DNA of 64,000 bases from Providencia sp. PROV188 (GCF_027595165.1 NZ_CP097291.1:992001-1056000), one strand, 5' to 3'. Positions 33,637-41,721 are shown, counted from the first letter of the stretch. A program made the numbers and translations. Notes: generated by a model not told the origin, from the letters alone.

Positions 33637-34530
33637 TTAGTTTAATGCTTTATCGTTTGGTGATTTGAACAGCGCCTTCATTTCATCAGATAACGTAAAC
33701 TTCAGATTCAGGTTTTTCGGTGGGATAGGTTGATTAAACCAGCGGTCGAATGATTTTTCCGCTGCGCCAGATTTTTGTGCAGTTGAGATAGTTTCATCGA
33801 CCAGTGCTTTGAATTGTGGATCATCTTTACGCAGCATACAGCCGTAAGCTTCTTCAGTTTGTGGTTTTGCTACGATTTCCCAGATATCCGGTTGTTTCGC
33901 TTTTGCGCGCTCACCAGCTAATAGGGCATCGTCCATCATAAAGGCAACAGCACGACCAGATTCTAAAGTACGGAATGAGTCCCCGTGGTCTTTAGCACTG
34001 ATAATGCGCATCTTCATGTTTTTCTCATCATTTAACTTATTCAGGATCACTTCTGACGTTGTCCCTGAAGTGACAACCACATTTTTGCCAGCTAAATCAG
34101 CAAAGTCTTTGATACCGGCGTCTTTTTTCGCCAGCAGTCGAGTACCAACCACGAAAATGGTATTAGAGAAGGCTGCTTGTTTTTGTCTCTCTAGGTTATT
34201 CGTTGTGGAGCCACATTCGAAATCAAATGTGCCGTTTTGCAGTAATGGAATACGGTTTTGCGAGGTGATAGGGATCAATTTCACCTGTAAATCAGGCATA
34301 TTGAGTTTCTTTTTCACTGCATCAACAATGAGGTTGGAGTAGTCTTGTGAGTAGCCAACAACTTTCTGATTATTATCATAGTAAGAGAATGGCACTGATG
34401 ATTCGCGGTGACCCACGACTATCACTCCATTATCTTTGATTTTTTTCAGAGTACCGTTTAATTCTTCTGCTTGAACTGCGCAGGTTGCACCCAAAAGCAT
34501 CATTGTTAAAACAAGCTTGCTAATACGCAT
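33637..34530 (-). CDS. gltI: Glutamate/aspartate periplasmic binding protein GltI
   Basis: Type II periplasmic solute-binding protein, 297 residues (302 in E. coli), with a signal peptide ending near AVQAEE (residue 22). Family stretches: GVIVVGHRESSVPFSYYDNNQKVVGYS and FECGSTTNNLERQKQAAFS. The ribosome site AAAGGAG lies upstream of ATG at 34530. The long upstream region carries sigma-54 and NtrC-type signals. Confidence 0.96.
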   Translation of the reverse strand: MRISKLVLTMMLLGATCAVQAEELNGTLKKIKDNGVIVVGHRESSVPFSYYDNNQKVVGYSQDYSNLIVDAVKKKLNMPDLQVKLIPITSQNRIPLLQNGTFDFECGSTTNNLERQKQAAFSNTIFVVGTRLLAKKDAGIKDFADLAGKNVVVTSGTTSEVILNKLNDEKNMKMRIISAKDHGDSFRTLESGRAVAFMMDDALLAGERAKAKQPDIWEIVAKPQTEEAYGCMLRKDDPQFKALVDETISTAQKSGAAEKSFDRWFNQPIPPKNLNLKFTLSDEMKALFKSPNDKALN

Positions 34531-34610
34531 AATTACAGCTCCTTTAGAACATCGGTGTCAATCCGCCATATTTCGAGGTTTGTGTTTTAACGATACATTA
34601 CTCGATTTAT

Positions 34611-34636
34611 TTTGGTTTTGTGGTGTTGTGTTTGCA
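34611..34636 (-). promoter_or_regulatory. C/A-rich element in gltI leader, candidate GcvB target
   Basis: On minus this reads as an almost pure C/A stretch (core CAAACACAACACCACAAAAC) about 80-105 nt before the gltI start. In Salmonella, a C/A-rich leader element of gltI pairs with the G/U-rich R1 loop of the small RNA GcvB and also boosts translation. Presence of the same type of element here is seen; the pairing is inferred. Confidence 0.5.
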
Positions 34637-34822
34637 GATGTTTCGTGAGGTTTTCATCATGACACGATCATCGGCTGTATGTTTTATTATTGTTAAAAAG
34701 TAATTAAAAAATATGAGTTTTGAAAACGAATTGTTTTAAATTCGGGAGCTGTCTCGCATATTATTTAGGCAGTTGTGAACTGCGACACCAATAAAGAGAC
34801 AAACTGCCGAAACTCGACTATC

Positions 34823-34839
34823 GTGCACCGAAATCGTGC
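34823..34839. promoter_or_regulatory. NtrC-type binding site near the gltI promoter
   Basis: TGCACCGAAATCGTGCA is an inverted repeat TGCAC-N7-GTGCA, the standard form of an NtrC enhancer site. It lies between the predicted sigma-54 promoter and gltI, i.e. about 30 bp downstream of the expected transcription start, which is unusual for an activator site. Confidence 0.5.
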
Positions 34840-34873
34840 AAAATAGTTTCGTTTTGCCATTTATTAAGTAAGT

Positions 34874-34888
34874 AGCAAGTTCCGTGCC
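34874..34888 (-). promoter_or_regulatory. Predicted sigma-54 promoter of gltIJKL
   Basis: On minus: GGCACG-GAAC-TTGCT, matching the sigma-54 consensus TGGCACG-N4-TTGCW with correct GG/GC spacing and one substitution (C for the first T). Direction is towards gltI. Transcription would begin near 34864, giving a leader of about 330 nt. Sigma-54 control of gltI is known in enterobacteria. Confidence 0.65.
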
Positions 34889-35051
34889 GCTTTTCGGATA
34901 AAGTGCAAAAAATAGTTAATTTTATAAATGAGAGTTGTTTGTAAAGTTAGATGATGGTGCTTGTGTTGCTTATTTGCCTGTGTAAGATGTAACCTGTTAT
35001 TAACTTAATTAGCTAATTATTGTGAATTCAGGAAGATAATCTGAGACAGAC

Positions 35052-35465
35052 ATGACGAGGTCGATAAAGTTAGGTAAAGGATTAGTGCTGTTTGCCTGTC
35101 TGATGGTGTTGATTTGTATGAATCAAAGAGCCGTCGGGGAGCGTCTATTCGCCTCAATGTTTACATCAGCTTCACTACAGACTTCTGCGGTAGCGAATCA
35201 AATCCAGCTTTCTTCAGAGCATTATCTTTCTGATATAAATGAACAAAATAGCAAGCCCGTGAAGCTTTCAACGTGTGAATTAAGTTCCAAATCACTCCTT
35301 ACTCTTGTTCCTGCTGTGATAGAACCTCTCTTTTTTATATTTCTTTCTTTAGCGGCATTCGCTATCTTTTGCACTAGGCTATTTATATATAGAGCAAACC
35401 GTGAAGAGAGCCATTCCCCACCTGGCGTTCGGCGTCATCTACAATTCTGTAATCTTCGGGATTAG
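35052..35465 (+). CDS. scsA: Small membrane protein, ScsA-like (suppressor of copper sensitivity)
   Basis: A 137-residue protein at the first position of an scs operon. It has an N-terminal hydrophobic segment (about 9-23) and a strong second one (about 83-113), with an extracytoplasmic part between. The C-terminal tail PPGVRRHLQFCNLRD resembles the conserved Pro-Pro-x-x-Arg...Cys end I recall for ScsA. Role of ScsA is poorly defined; it is reported to act in copper and peroxide tolerance. Assignment rests on position, topology and tail, so it is moderate. It precedes scsB by 47 bp. Confidence 0.65.
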   Translation: MTRSIKLGKGLVLFACLMVLICMNQRAVGERLFASMFTSASLQTSAVANQIQLSSEHYLSDINEQNSKPVKLSTCELSSKSLLTLVPAVIEPLFFIFLSLAAFAIFCTRLFIYRANREESHSPPGVRRHLQFCNLRD

Positions 35466-35512
35466 AAAGCCGCGGCTTATTGTTCGTCGCTGTTATTTAT
35501 TCTGGAGGGATC

Positions 35513-37591
35513 ATGCGTTTTTTTATTAATGCGTTAATTGTTTTATTTACTGTATTTTCTAGCAGCTTACAGGCTGCGGATACAGGCTGGTTACAACCTG
35601 CAAACACGGGTTTTATGACCGCAAACACACCGAGCCATGTACAGGTTCGCTTGCTGAGCTCTGCACAAAAAGAGGGCAAGGTCGATATTTTACTGGATGT
35701 AAAACTCGATGATGGTTGGAAGACCTATTGGCGCTCACCGGGAGAAGGGGGCGTTGCACCGGAAATAAGTTGGTCTTCACCCGTCAAAACGGTGGAGTGG
35801 CTATGGCCAACGCCGGGGCGCTTTGATGTCGCTGGCGTGTCGACACAAGGTTATATGGGAGACGTGGTTTTCCCTATTACAGTCACTAGTAGTGAGCATC
35901 TCGATAAATTGTCAGGCACACTGACATTATCAACGTGCAGTAATGTTTGTATTTTAACTGACTACCCTTTTGAATTGGATCTCACTGAACCGGCTCCTGC
36001 GGATTTTAGCTGGGCATTTAATCAAGCAAAAGGCAGTGTGCCTGCGGCTAGTGGGCTTGTTGAACAGGCGCAATTTGGCTTTGCTGGCAATAAATTGACG
36101 GTAGAGTTACAAAAAGCCGCCGATAATACCTGGATTGACCCGCATCTGTTTACTGATGTTGTAGATGGCGCGAGCCTTGGTGTTCCATCCCTAAAATATT
36201 CTGGCAATAAGTTAACCGCTACCATTGATGTTAGCGATGACTGGGGCGGTGAAGCGCCTAATCTTGTGGGTAAAACAGTTTCATTTGTTGTGGCGGACGG
36301 TGAGTTATCTCAACAAATACATGGCAATGTCGTGCCTTATACTGGTTCCGTATCTGGGGATGACAGTGGACACGCGCTGGGTTTATGGCAGATAGTTCTA
36401 TTTGCGCTACTTGGCGGTCTGATCCTGAACTTAATGCCGTGTGTTTTGCCTGTACTGGCAATGAAACTCGGCTCTGTCTTATTGGTTCCTCAAGGTGAAC
36501 AAAATACCATTCGTCGGCAATTCTTGCTCTCTTCATCGGGGATTCTGGTCTCATTCTGGTTATTAGCCTTATTGATGACATTCTTGCGATGGGGACAGGA
36601 AGTTGTTGGTTGGGGTATTCAGTTCCAAAGCCCGTGGTTTATCGGCTTTATGGTGCTGATTACGGCGCTGTTTACTGCGAATTTATTTGGGTTGTTTGAA
36701 ATTAACCTAGGCAGTAAAGCAAATACGCGTTTAGCCACCGCAGGTGGGCAGGGTAATAGCGGGCATTTCTGGCAAGGGGTTTTCGCGACACTCTTAGCGA
36801 CACCTTGTTCTGCACCCTTTTTGGGCACGGCGGTCGCTTTCGCATTAGCGGCACCGATGTCGCAACTGTGGCTGATTTTCACTGCACTAGGTATCGGGAT
36901 GAGCCTTCCGTGGTTATTGATTGCGGCATTCCCTGTGATTGCGAAAGCGTTACCAAAGCCAGGAACATGGATGCTGAAATTGCGCGCAGTACTGGGCTTA
37001 ATGATGTTGGTTTCCTGCTTATGGTTAATCAGCTTATTAATTCCCCATTTTGGTGCAATGACCGCTACCGTTATCGCCGTACTATTTTTATTAATCTTAG
37101 TGTTATTTATTCTTAAGAACCGAGGAGTTCGTGCGGCAATTTTCCCATTCCTATTATTCTCGGCACTGGGTGCTGGGTTTGCTTGGATGGCGATAGACCA
37201 ACAACAAGGCCACCAAACGCTAGCTTCCGATAAGGTTCAATGGCAAACACTGTCTGAAGACGCAATCACGCGAGCGCTGGCAGATAATAAACGTGTGTTT
37301 ATTGATGTGACTGCAGACTGGTGTGTGACGTGTAAGGCGAATAAATATAACGTCCTACTTAATGACGAAATTCAGCACTTACTGAGTGAACCGGATGTCG
37401 TCGCGCTACGGGGTGATTGGACAAAACCTTCACCTGAAATCTCGGCGTTTTTGCAACGTCGAGGGCAAGTGGCTGTGCCGTTTAACCAGATTTATGGCCC
37501 TAATCTGACAGAGGGGAAAATACTGTCAACAATACTTGATCGTGAATCTGTATTATCAATTATGACTGAGGCCAAAGGAGCCGAAAAATGA
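35513..37591 (+). CDS. scsB: Membrane thiol-disulfide reductase ScsB (DsbD-like)
   Basis: Carries electrons from cytoplasmic thioredoxin across the inner membrane to ScsC. Signal peptide (MRFFINALIVLFTVFSSSLQA), a long N-terminal periplasmic domain with the Cys pair region LSTCSNVCIL, a CcdA-like core of about eight TM segments (NLMPCVLPVLAMKLGS and TPCSAPFLGTAVAFALAAP carry the membrane cysteines) and a C-terminal thioredoxin domain with WCVTCKANK. It is 692 residues from the ATG at 35513, which follows GGAGGG; an in-frame ATG at 35480 would precede the signal peptide. Confidence 0.92.
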   Translation: MRFFINALIVLFTVFSSSLQAADTGWLQPANTGFMTANTPSHVQVRLLSSAQKEGKVDILLDVKLDDGWKTYWRSPGEGGVAPEISWSSPVKTVEWLWPTPGRFDVAGVSTQGYMGDVVFPITVTSSEHLDKLSGTLTLSTCSNVCILTDYPFELDLTEPAPADFSWAFNQAKGSVPAASGLVEQAQFGFAGNKLTVELQKAADNTWIDPHLFTDVVDGASLGVPSLKYSGNKLTATIDVSDDWGGEAPNLVGKTVSFVVADGELSQQIHGNVVPYTGSVSGDDSGHALGLWQIVLFALLGGLILNLMPCVLPVLAMKLGSVLLVPQGEQNTIRRQFLLSSSGILVSFWLLALLMTFLRWGQEVVGWGIQFQSPWFIGFMVLITALFTANLFGLFEINLGSKANTRLATAGGQGNSGHFWQGVFATLLATPCSAPFLGTAVAFALAAPMSQLWLIFTALGIGMSLPWLLIAAFPVIAKALPKPGTWMLKLRAVLGLMMLVSCLWLISLLIPHFGAMTATVIAVLFLLILVLFILKNRGVRAAIFPFLLFSALGAGFAWMAIDQQQGHQTLASDKVQWQTLSEDAITRALADNKRVFIDVTADWCVTCKANKYNVLLNDEIQHLLSEPDVVALRGDWTKPSPEISAFLQRRGQVAVPFNQIYGPNLTEGKILSTILDRESVLSIMTEAKGAEK

Positions 37592-38316
37592 AAAAGACGA
37601 TATTAGCTGTTTTATTTTCCTCACTAGTATTAGGGGCCACAGCACATGCAGCGCCACTGACTGCCGACCAAGAAGCACAAGTTCGTAAGCTGGTACGCGA
37701 TACATTAGTTGAGAATCCAGAGATCCTTGAAGAAGCGATTGTGGCTTTACAAGCGAAACAAGGTGAAAAACAACAAGCGCAAATGAAACAGGTATTAAAA
37801 GATCAGCATGATGCCCTGTTTAATGACCCGACTAGCCCACGTATTGGCTCGAAAGACGCGAAATTAGTCTTGGTGAACTTTACTGACTTTAACTGCCCAT
37901 ACTGCAAACGCTTTGACCCACTGTTAGAAGATATTGTGAAGAAAAACCCAGATGTTGCAGTTGTTATCAAGTACCTGCCATTTAAAGGGGAAACCTCGCT
38001 GGAGTCTTCGCAATTAGCGATGACTTTATGGCAAGAAAATCCAAAAGCGTTCTTAGCTCTGCACCAAAAACTGATGGCGAAACAGGGGATGTTATCTGAT
38101 TCAAACATCAAAGAAGCGCTGCAAGCAACCGGCAATGATAAGTTAAAAGCGAATGATAAGAGCCGTGCAGCTATTCGTAAAAACCTTGAGTTGGCTAATA
38201 TGCTGGGCGTGAATGGTACGCCTGCAACGCTAGTGGGTGATGAAATGATCCCAGGCGCTGTTGATGCACAAGAATTTGAACGCATCGTGAAAGAACAGCT
38301 CAGCAAAGCGAAATAA
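37588..38316 (+). CDS. scsC: Periplasmic disulfide isomerase/reductase ScsC
   Basis: DsbA-fold protein of 242 residues with a signal peptide (cleavage after AHA, near 22), a helical N-terminal part (about 27-75, rich in K/Q/E), the catalytic motif CPYCK near residue 108 and cis-proline GTPATL near 213. In Proteus mirabilis the N-terminal helices trimerise ScsC, and the same kind of stalk is seen here. Likely partners are ScsB for reduction and copper-damaged periplasmic thiols. Overlaps scsB by 4 bp. Confidence 0.93.
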   Translation: MKKTILAVLFSSLVLGATAHAAPLTADQEAQVRKLVRDTLVENPEILEEAIVALQAKQGEKQQAQMKQVLKDQHDALFNDPTSPRIGSKDAKLVLVNFTDFNCPYCKRFDPLLEDIVKKNPDVAVVIKYLPFKGETSLESSQLAMTLWQENPKAFLALHQKLMAKQGMLSDSNIKEALQATGNDKLKANDKSRAAIRKNLELANMLGVNGTPATLVGDEMIPGAVDAQEFERIVKEQLSKAK

Positions 38317-38323
38317 TGTCGTG

Positions 38324-38824
38324 ATGGGGAGACTGAAAAAGTGGTCAAAAGAGCTTCTCGTATTGGCGATTATTTTGGTGATCGCTTTTACGGTGATGGA
38401 CTTTTGGCGTAAACCGCAAAGCCTTGCCCCCGTGTTATTAGAGCCACTCACCATTGCAACGGGTGAGGTGGTTTCTATTGCTGAACTCAGCGAAAAACAG
38501 CCTGTATTAGTCTATTTCTGGGCAACATGGTGTGGTGTTTGCCGCTTCACATCGCCAACCGTTTCTGATTTAGCAAAATCAGGAGTTCCGGTGGTGACGG
38601 TAGCACTGCGTTCGGGGGAATCTTCTCGACTGTTAGCCGGAATGGAAAAAAAGGAATTAGATTTTCCTGTAGTGAATGATATCAACGGTCAACTGGCTGC
38701 GCAGGTTGGCGTGACAGCAACACCGACCTTTATGATTATCGATAAAGGCGAAATGGTGAGTTTTACTTCTGGCTGGACGAGTTATCTGGGGCTGAAAAGC
38801 CGTTTATGGCTCGCTTCGTTTTAA
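38324..38824 (+). CDS. scsD: Membrane-anchored thioredoxin-like protein ScsD
   Basis: TlpA/ResA-like thiol protein of about 166 residues with an N-terminal anchor (about 11-27), active site WCGVC near residue 64 and cis-proline ATPTF. Usual last gene of scsABCD. ATG at 38324 is preceded by an in-frame GTG at 38321, so the start could be one codon earlier. Confidence 0.9.
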   Translation: MGRLKKWSKELLVLAIILVIAFTVMDFWRKPQSLAPVLLEPLTIATGEVVSIAELSEKQPVLVYFWATWCGVCRFTSPTVSDLAKSGVPVVTVALRSGESSRLLAGMEKKELDFPVVNDINGQLAAQVGVTATPTFMIIDKGEMVSFTSGWTSYLGLKSRLWLASF

Positions 38825-38827
38825 TTA

Positions 38828-38862
38828 AATGCCCTTGGTATCAGCATCAAGGGCATTTTTCT
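38828..38862 (+). terminator. Intrinsic terminator of the scs operon
   Basis: Stem AATGCCCTTG/CAAGGGCATT followed by TTTCTT. It starts 4 nt after the scsD stop and separates it from the convergent Nudix regulator gene. Confidence 0.88.
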
Positions 38863-38890
38863 TATCAAACTCTAATCTCAAACTCTTTCA

Positions 38891-39604
38891 TCAAAATTCG
38901 AGATTGCGAATAAACCGATAGTCAGCCGATTGGGACTTTAAGCGATAAAGATTGGCTGGGCGTCCGCGCTCTTGGCGTTTCTCCCCTGTATCAATCAATA
39001 AATCAGCTTGGTCTAAACGGCGACGGAAAGATTTATTCTGTATGGATTTTCCGATTAAAACCTCATGAACATGTTGCAGCTCGGCTAAGGTGAATACTTC
39101 CGGTAGCGCAAATCCCGGCACAATGGAATAAAGGGATTTCTGGCGTAAACGTTCACGGGCTTGTAAATAAAGCTGATAGTGATCGAAAGCCAGTGCCATG
39201 TCTTCAATCTCTTCGATGGAGACCCATTTAACAGAATGTACACTTTCAATGTGCGCTTCGCAGGCTTGGTGAGCAATGAGTGCGGTATAGCAGACTGTCA
39301 CTGACCAGCCTCGAGGATCTCGCTCTGAATTTCCTATGGTACATAACTGCTCGATATAAGGAGGAACAACCCCCGTTTTCTCTTTTAACTTGCGATATAC
39401 CGTATCGTCTAACGTGGCATCACAATTTTCATCAACGAACCCACCCGGTAATCCCCATTGCCCTTTCTGAGGGTAATTAGCACGTTCCACGAGCAGCACT
39501 TTTAAGGTGTTTTCATGATAAGTGAATAATACGGTATCCACTGTGAGCAAAGGAGTTAAATAATCTCGTCGATCATAATTAGATAAAAACTCTTTTTCTG
39601 TCAT
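38891..39604 (-). CDS. NrtR-like transcriptional regulator (degenerate Nudix domain + winged helix)
   Basis: A 237-residue protein. N-terminal Nudix fold (about 18-150): GQWGLPGGFVDE at 48-59 and RKLKEKTG at 71-78 in place of the catalytic REUXEEXGU box, so two of the metal-binding glutamates are lysines and hydrolysis is unlikely. C-terminal winged helix (about 165-230; VFTLAELQHVHEVLIG, NKSFRRRL, RPANLYRL) is typical of NrtR, which binds ADP-ribose-type ligands and represses NAD-metabolism genes. It is divergent from the SPFH/NADK-like pair and almost surely controls them through the repeats at 39665-39762. Confidence 0.82.
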   Translation of the reverse strand: MTEKEFLSNYDRRDYLTPLLTVDTVLFTYHENTLKVLLVERANYPQKGQWGLPGGFVDENCDATLDDTVYRKLKEKTGVVPPYIEQLCTIGNSERDPRGWSVTVCYTALIAHQACEAHIESVHSVKWVSIEEIEDMALAFDHYQLYLQARERLRQKSLYSIVPGFALPEVFTLAELQHVHEVLIGKSIQNKSFRRRLDQADLLIDTGEKRQERGRPANLYRLKSQSADYRFIRNLEF

Positions 39605-39664
39605 GTGATTAAGATCCTTTCCCCCATATTTAGTCTTGCGCTAAATCATACGCGAAAATTTATT

Positions 39665-39762
39665 TAGTGTCATTAAGACATTTAAGCGTTGACTTATTTG
39701 TGTCTGTAGGACAATAATTAATTAAGGTCATAAAGACACTAATTGATTTCACAAAGACACTA
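39665..39762. promoter_or_regulatory. Four-site operator array between the Nudix regulator and the SPFH gene
   Basis: Four similar 11-bp elements of form GTC-N5-GAC followed by A: GTCATTAAGAC (39669), GTCTGTAGGAC (39702), GTCATAAAGAC (39727) and a degenerate TTCACAAAGAC (39748). Steps are 33, 25 and 21 bp. Three are followed by ACA or ACTA. The array fills the 171-bp divergent gap, so the regulator could govern both directions. Confidence 0.65.
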
Positions 39763-39775
39763 AGTGGGGTAGACC

Positions 39776-40798
39776 ATGTTAAATTTTAAATATTTCAAAT
39801 CAGATTCATCGACATTCATTATTCAATCCATTAATGGTGCGGTACGTAAGCAAGGTAAAGGGTTAAGTTTTTGGTATAACGCGGATAAAACGTCCATTGC
39901 GGCATTACCTTTGAACGCCCAAGAAGCGCCATTTATTTTTAATCTACAGACAGCGGATTTCCAAAGCTTGCGTATTCAAGGGCAAATTTCGTTTCAAGTG
40001 AAATACCCAGAAAAAACAGCGGATGTCTTGAATTTTAACCTTGCCCAAGATGGTAAATCTTATGCGTCAGAAGACCCGTTAAAGCTGAGTGATAGGGTGG
40101 TTCGTAGTGCCCAAACTGTCATCCAAGCAAAAACGCAAAGTACCGATTTGCGAGATGCATTACTCATGGGGCAACCATTGGTGCTGTTGGTTTCTCAGCA
40201 ACTGTCTGAGCATCCTGCACTTGAATCGTTAGGCATAGAAATTTTGGATGTGGCAATTTCTGCTATTACACCGTCTCCTGAAACGCTCAAAGCGCTGGAA
40301 GCTCAAGCACGGGAATCAATTTTGAAAGAGGCTGACGATGCGATTTATGCGAGACGCAAATTCTCTGTTGAGCAGGAGAGAACTATAAAAGAGGCGGAAT
40401 TAGAAACGGATTTATCAGTACAAGCCAAGCAGCAGCAAATTGAAGAAGCTCGGTTGGATAATGAACGTACATTGCTGCGTGAGCGTGCTGAAATTGAACA
40501 AGAAGAGTTAATAGCTCAGGTTAATTTGGAAGCTAAGCGTAATGAGCTGGTGGCGCTAAGTGTTGAAAACCAACGTACTCAATCAGAAGCGGATGCTTAT
40601 GCCATCGAAGCTAAAATGAAAGCGTATAGCCAATTGCCAGTGGAGAATTTGAAGGCGATGGCATTGGCGAAAATGAACCCAGAGCAATTGATGGCGATGG
40701 CATTTGAATCCTTGGCTCAAAACGCAGGCAAAATTGGTGAAATTAATTTCTCACCAGATTTATTTGGTCAGCTAATGAAAAAAGGGGCTAAACAATGA
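39776..40798 (+). CDS. SPFH/band-7-like protein in NrtR-controlled pair
   Basis: A 340-residue protein of unknown role. Residues about 15-165 read as an SPFH (stomatin/prohibitin/flotillin) domain: LRIQGQISFQVKYP, GIEILDVAISAITPSPETLKALEAQARES. Residues about 170-285 are a charged coiled coil (Glu/Arg/Gln-rich). It has no N-terminal membrane anchor or signal peptide, unlike most stomatins, so it may be a soluble or peripheral scaffold. Start ATG has GGGG 7 nt before. The next gene overlaps by 4 bp, pointing to joint production. Confidence 0.75.
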   Translation: MLNFKYFKSDSSTFIIQSINGAVRKQGKGLSFWYNADKTSIAALPLNAQEAPFIFNLQTADFQSLRIQGQISFQVKYPEKTADVLNFNLAQDGKSYASEDPLKLSDRVVRSAQTVIQAKTQSTDLRDALLMGQPLVLLVSQQLSEHPALESLGIEILDVAISAITPSPETLKALEAQARESILKEADDAIYARRKFSVEQERTIKEAELETDLSVQAKQQQIEEARLDNERTLLRERAEIEQEELIAQVNLEAKRNELVALSVENQRTQSEADAYAIEAKMKAYSQLPVENLKAMALAKMNPEQLMAMAFESLAQNAGKIGEINFSPDLFGQLMKKGAKQ

Positions 40799-41718
40799 GT
40801 CAGTATGATGATGTTCGCTTTGTGTTAGTGATGCGTAAAACTCGTATGCAGGAATTAATTGAGCGTTTCAATACCTGGTCGCAAGCAAAATTTTACCTTG
40901 AACATAATGATGTTGAAGTGAGTGATTACCTACTTGAACATGATGTGTATCAGCGGCAGTTAATCCAAGCTGAGTCGATTCTTAAAACGATGGGACGCTT
41001 TCAATTACTGGAAAGAAAACTGTTACCGAGCTACCAGTTTTCAGCGCGAGATATCGTGGTGGTCATAGGGCAAGATGGTTTAGTGGCAAATACCCTTAAA
41101 TACCTTAATGGGCAGCCGGTGATTGCTATAAATCCGGAACCGACGCGTTGGGATGGTAAATTGCTGCCCTTTGAAATTGGGCAGCTATCGGATGTGGTGA
41201 CGCGTACACTAACTGGAAAGGTAAATCAAAAATCCGTTACTTTTGCGCAAGCTACAACCAATGATGGGCAAACGCTATTAGCCGTTAACGACCTATTTAT
41301 AGGTCCTAAAAGCCATACATCTGCACGCTATCGAGTGAAATGGCAAGGGCAGCAAGAATTTCAATCATCATCAGGAATTATTGTCTCGACAGGGTTAGGG
41401 TCAACGGGATGGTTTCAATCTATTATTGCGGGGGCTCAGGCGATAGCAGGGACTCACTCCCATCCATTATCACAGGGGTTTGGCTGGGATGAAAAACGGT
41501 TACAGTTCAGCGTAAGGGAACCTTTTCGCAGCCGAATGACGGGAACGGAATTAGTGTTTGGCACCATTGAGCAAACCACGCCATTACAATTAGAGTCATT
41601 AATGCCTGAAAATGGCGTAATTTTTTCCGATGGTATTGAAGATGATTATTTGAATTTCAACGCAGGCTGTATTGCCTCAATTGGGATAGCAGAAACGCAG
41701 GGATTATTAATTGGTTAG
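40795..41718 (+). CDS. NAD-kinase-like (ATP-NAD kinase fold) protein
   Basis: A 307-residue protein. It aligns with NadK motifs but is diverged: GQDG (92-95) replaces the GGDGT loop, AVND (163-166) corresponds to the substrate-binding Asn-Glu/Asp, STGLGSTGW (198-206) to the TPTGSTAY-like loop, and SDGIED (278-283) to the C-terminal DG. It is probably a second, specialised member next to the normal chromosomal nadK, which is not in this window. It may bind NAD(P) or phosphorylate it, or may be an inactive sensor. It shares an operon with the SPFH gene. Confidence 0.72.
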   Translation: MSQYDDVRFVLVMRKTRMQELIERFNTWSQAKFYLEHNDVEVSDYLLEHDVYQRQLIQAESILKTMGRFQLLERKLLPSYQFSARDIVVVIGQDGLVANTLKYLNGQPVIAINPEPTRWDGKLLPFEIGQLSDVVTRTLTGKVNQKSVTFAQATTNDGQTLLAVNDLFIGPKSHTSARYRVKWQGQQEFQSSSGIIVSTGLGSTGWFQSIIAGAQAIAGTHSHPLSQGFGWDEKRLQFSVREPFRSRMTGTELVFGTIEQTTPLQLESLMPENGVIFSDGIEDDYLNFNAGCIASIGIAETQGLLIG

Positions 41719-41721
41719 GTT

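Larger units (their letters stand above)
34531..35051. other. gltI-scsA divergent intergenic region, other structure
   Basis: Beyond the listed sites, this 521-bp gap shows a hairpin GCAGTTGTGAACTGC (34769-34783), and an inverted repeat CGAAACT/AGTTTCG (34808-34814 and 34845-34851) that encloses the NtrC-type site. The scsA promoter should lie at about 34900-35050; I see no confident box for CpxR or CueR. Confidence 0.5.

Noticed and set aside
34980..35000. CpxR box upstream of scsA
   Set aside because: GTAA repeats are 7 bp apart, not the 10-bp period of the consensus.
37803..38348. Minus-strand frame of 181 codons opposite scsC
   Set aside because: Antisense to a gene with clear DsbA-family motifs; no independent support.
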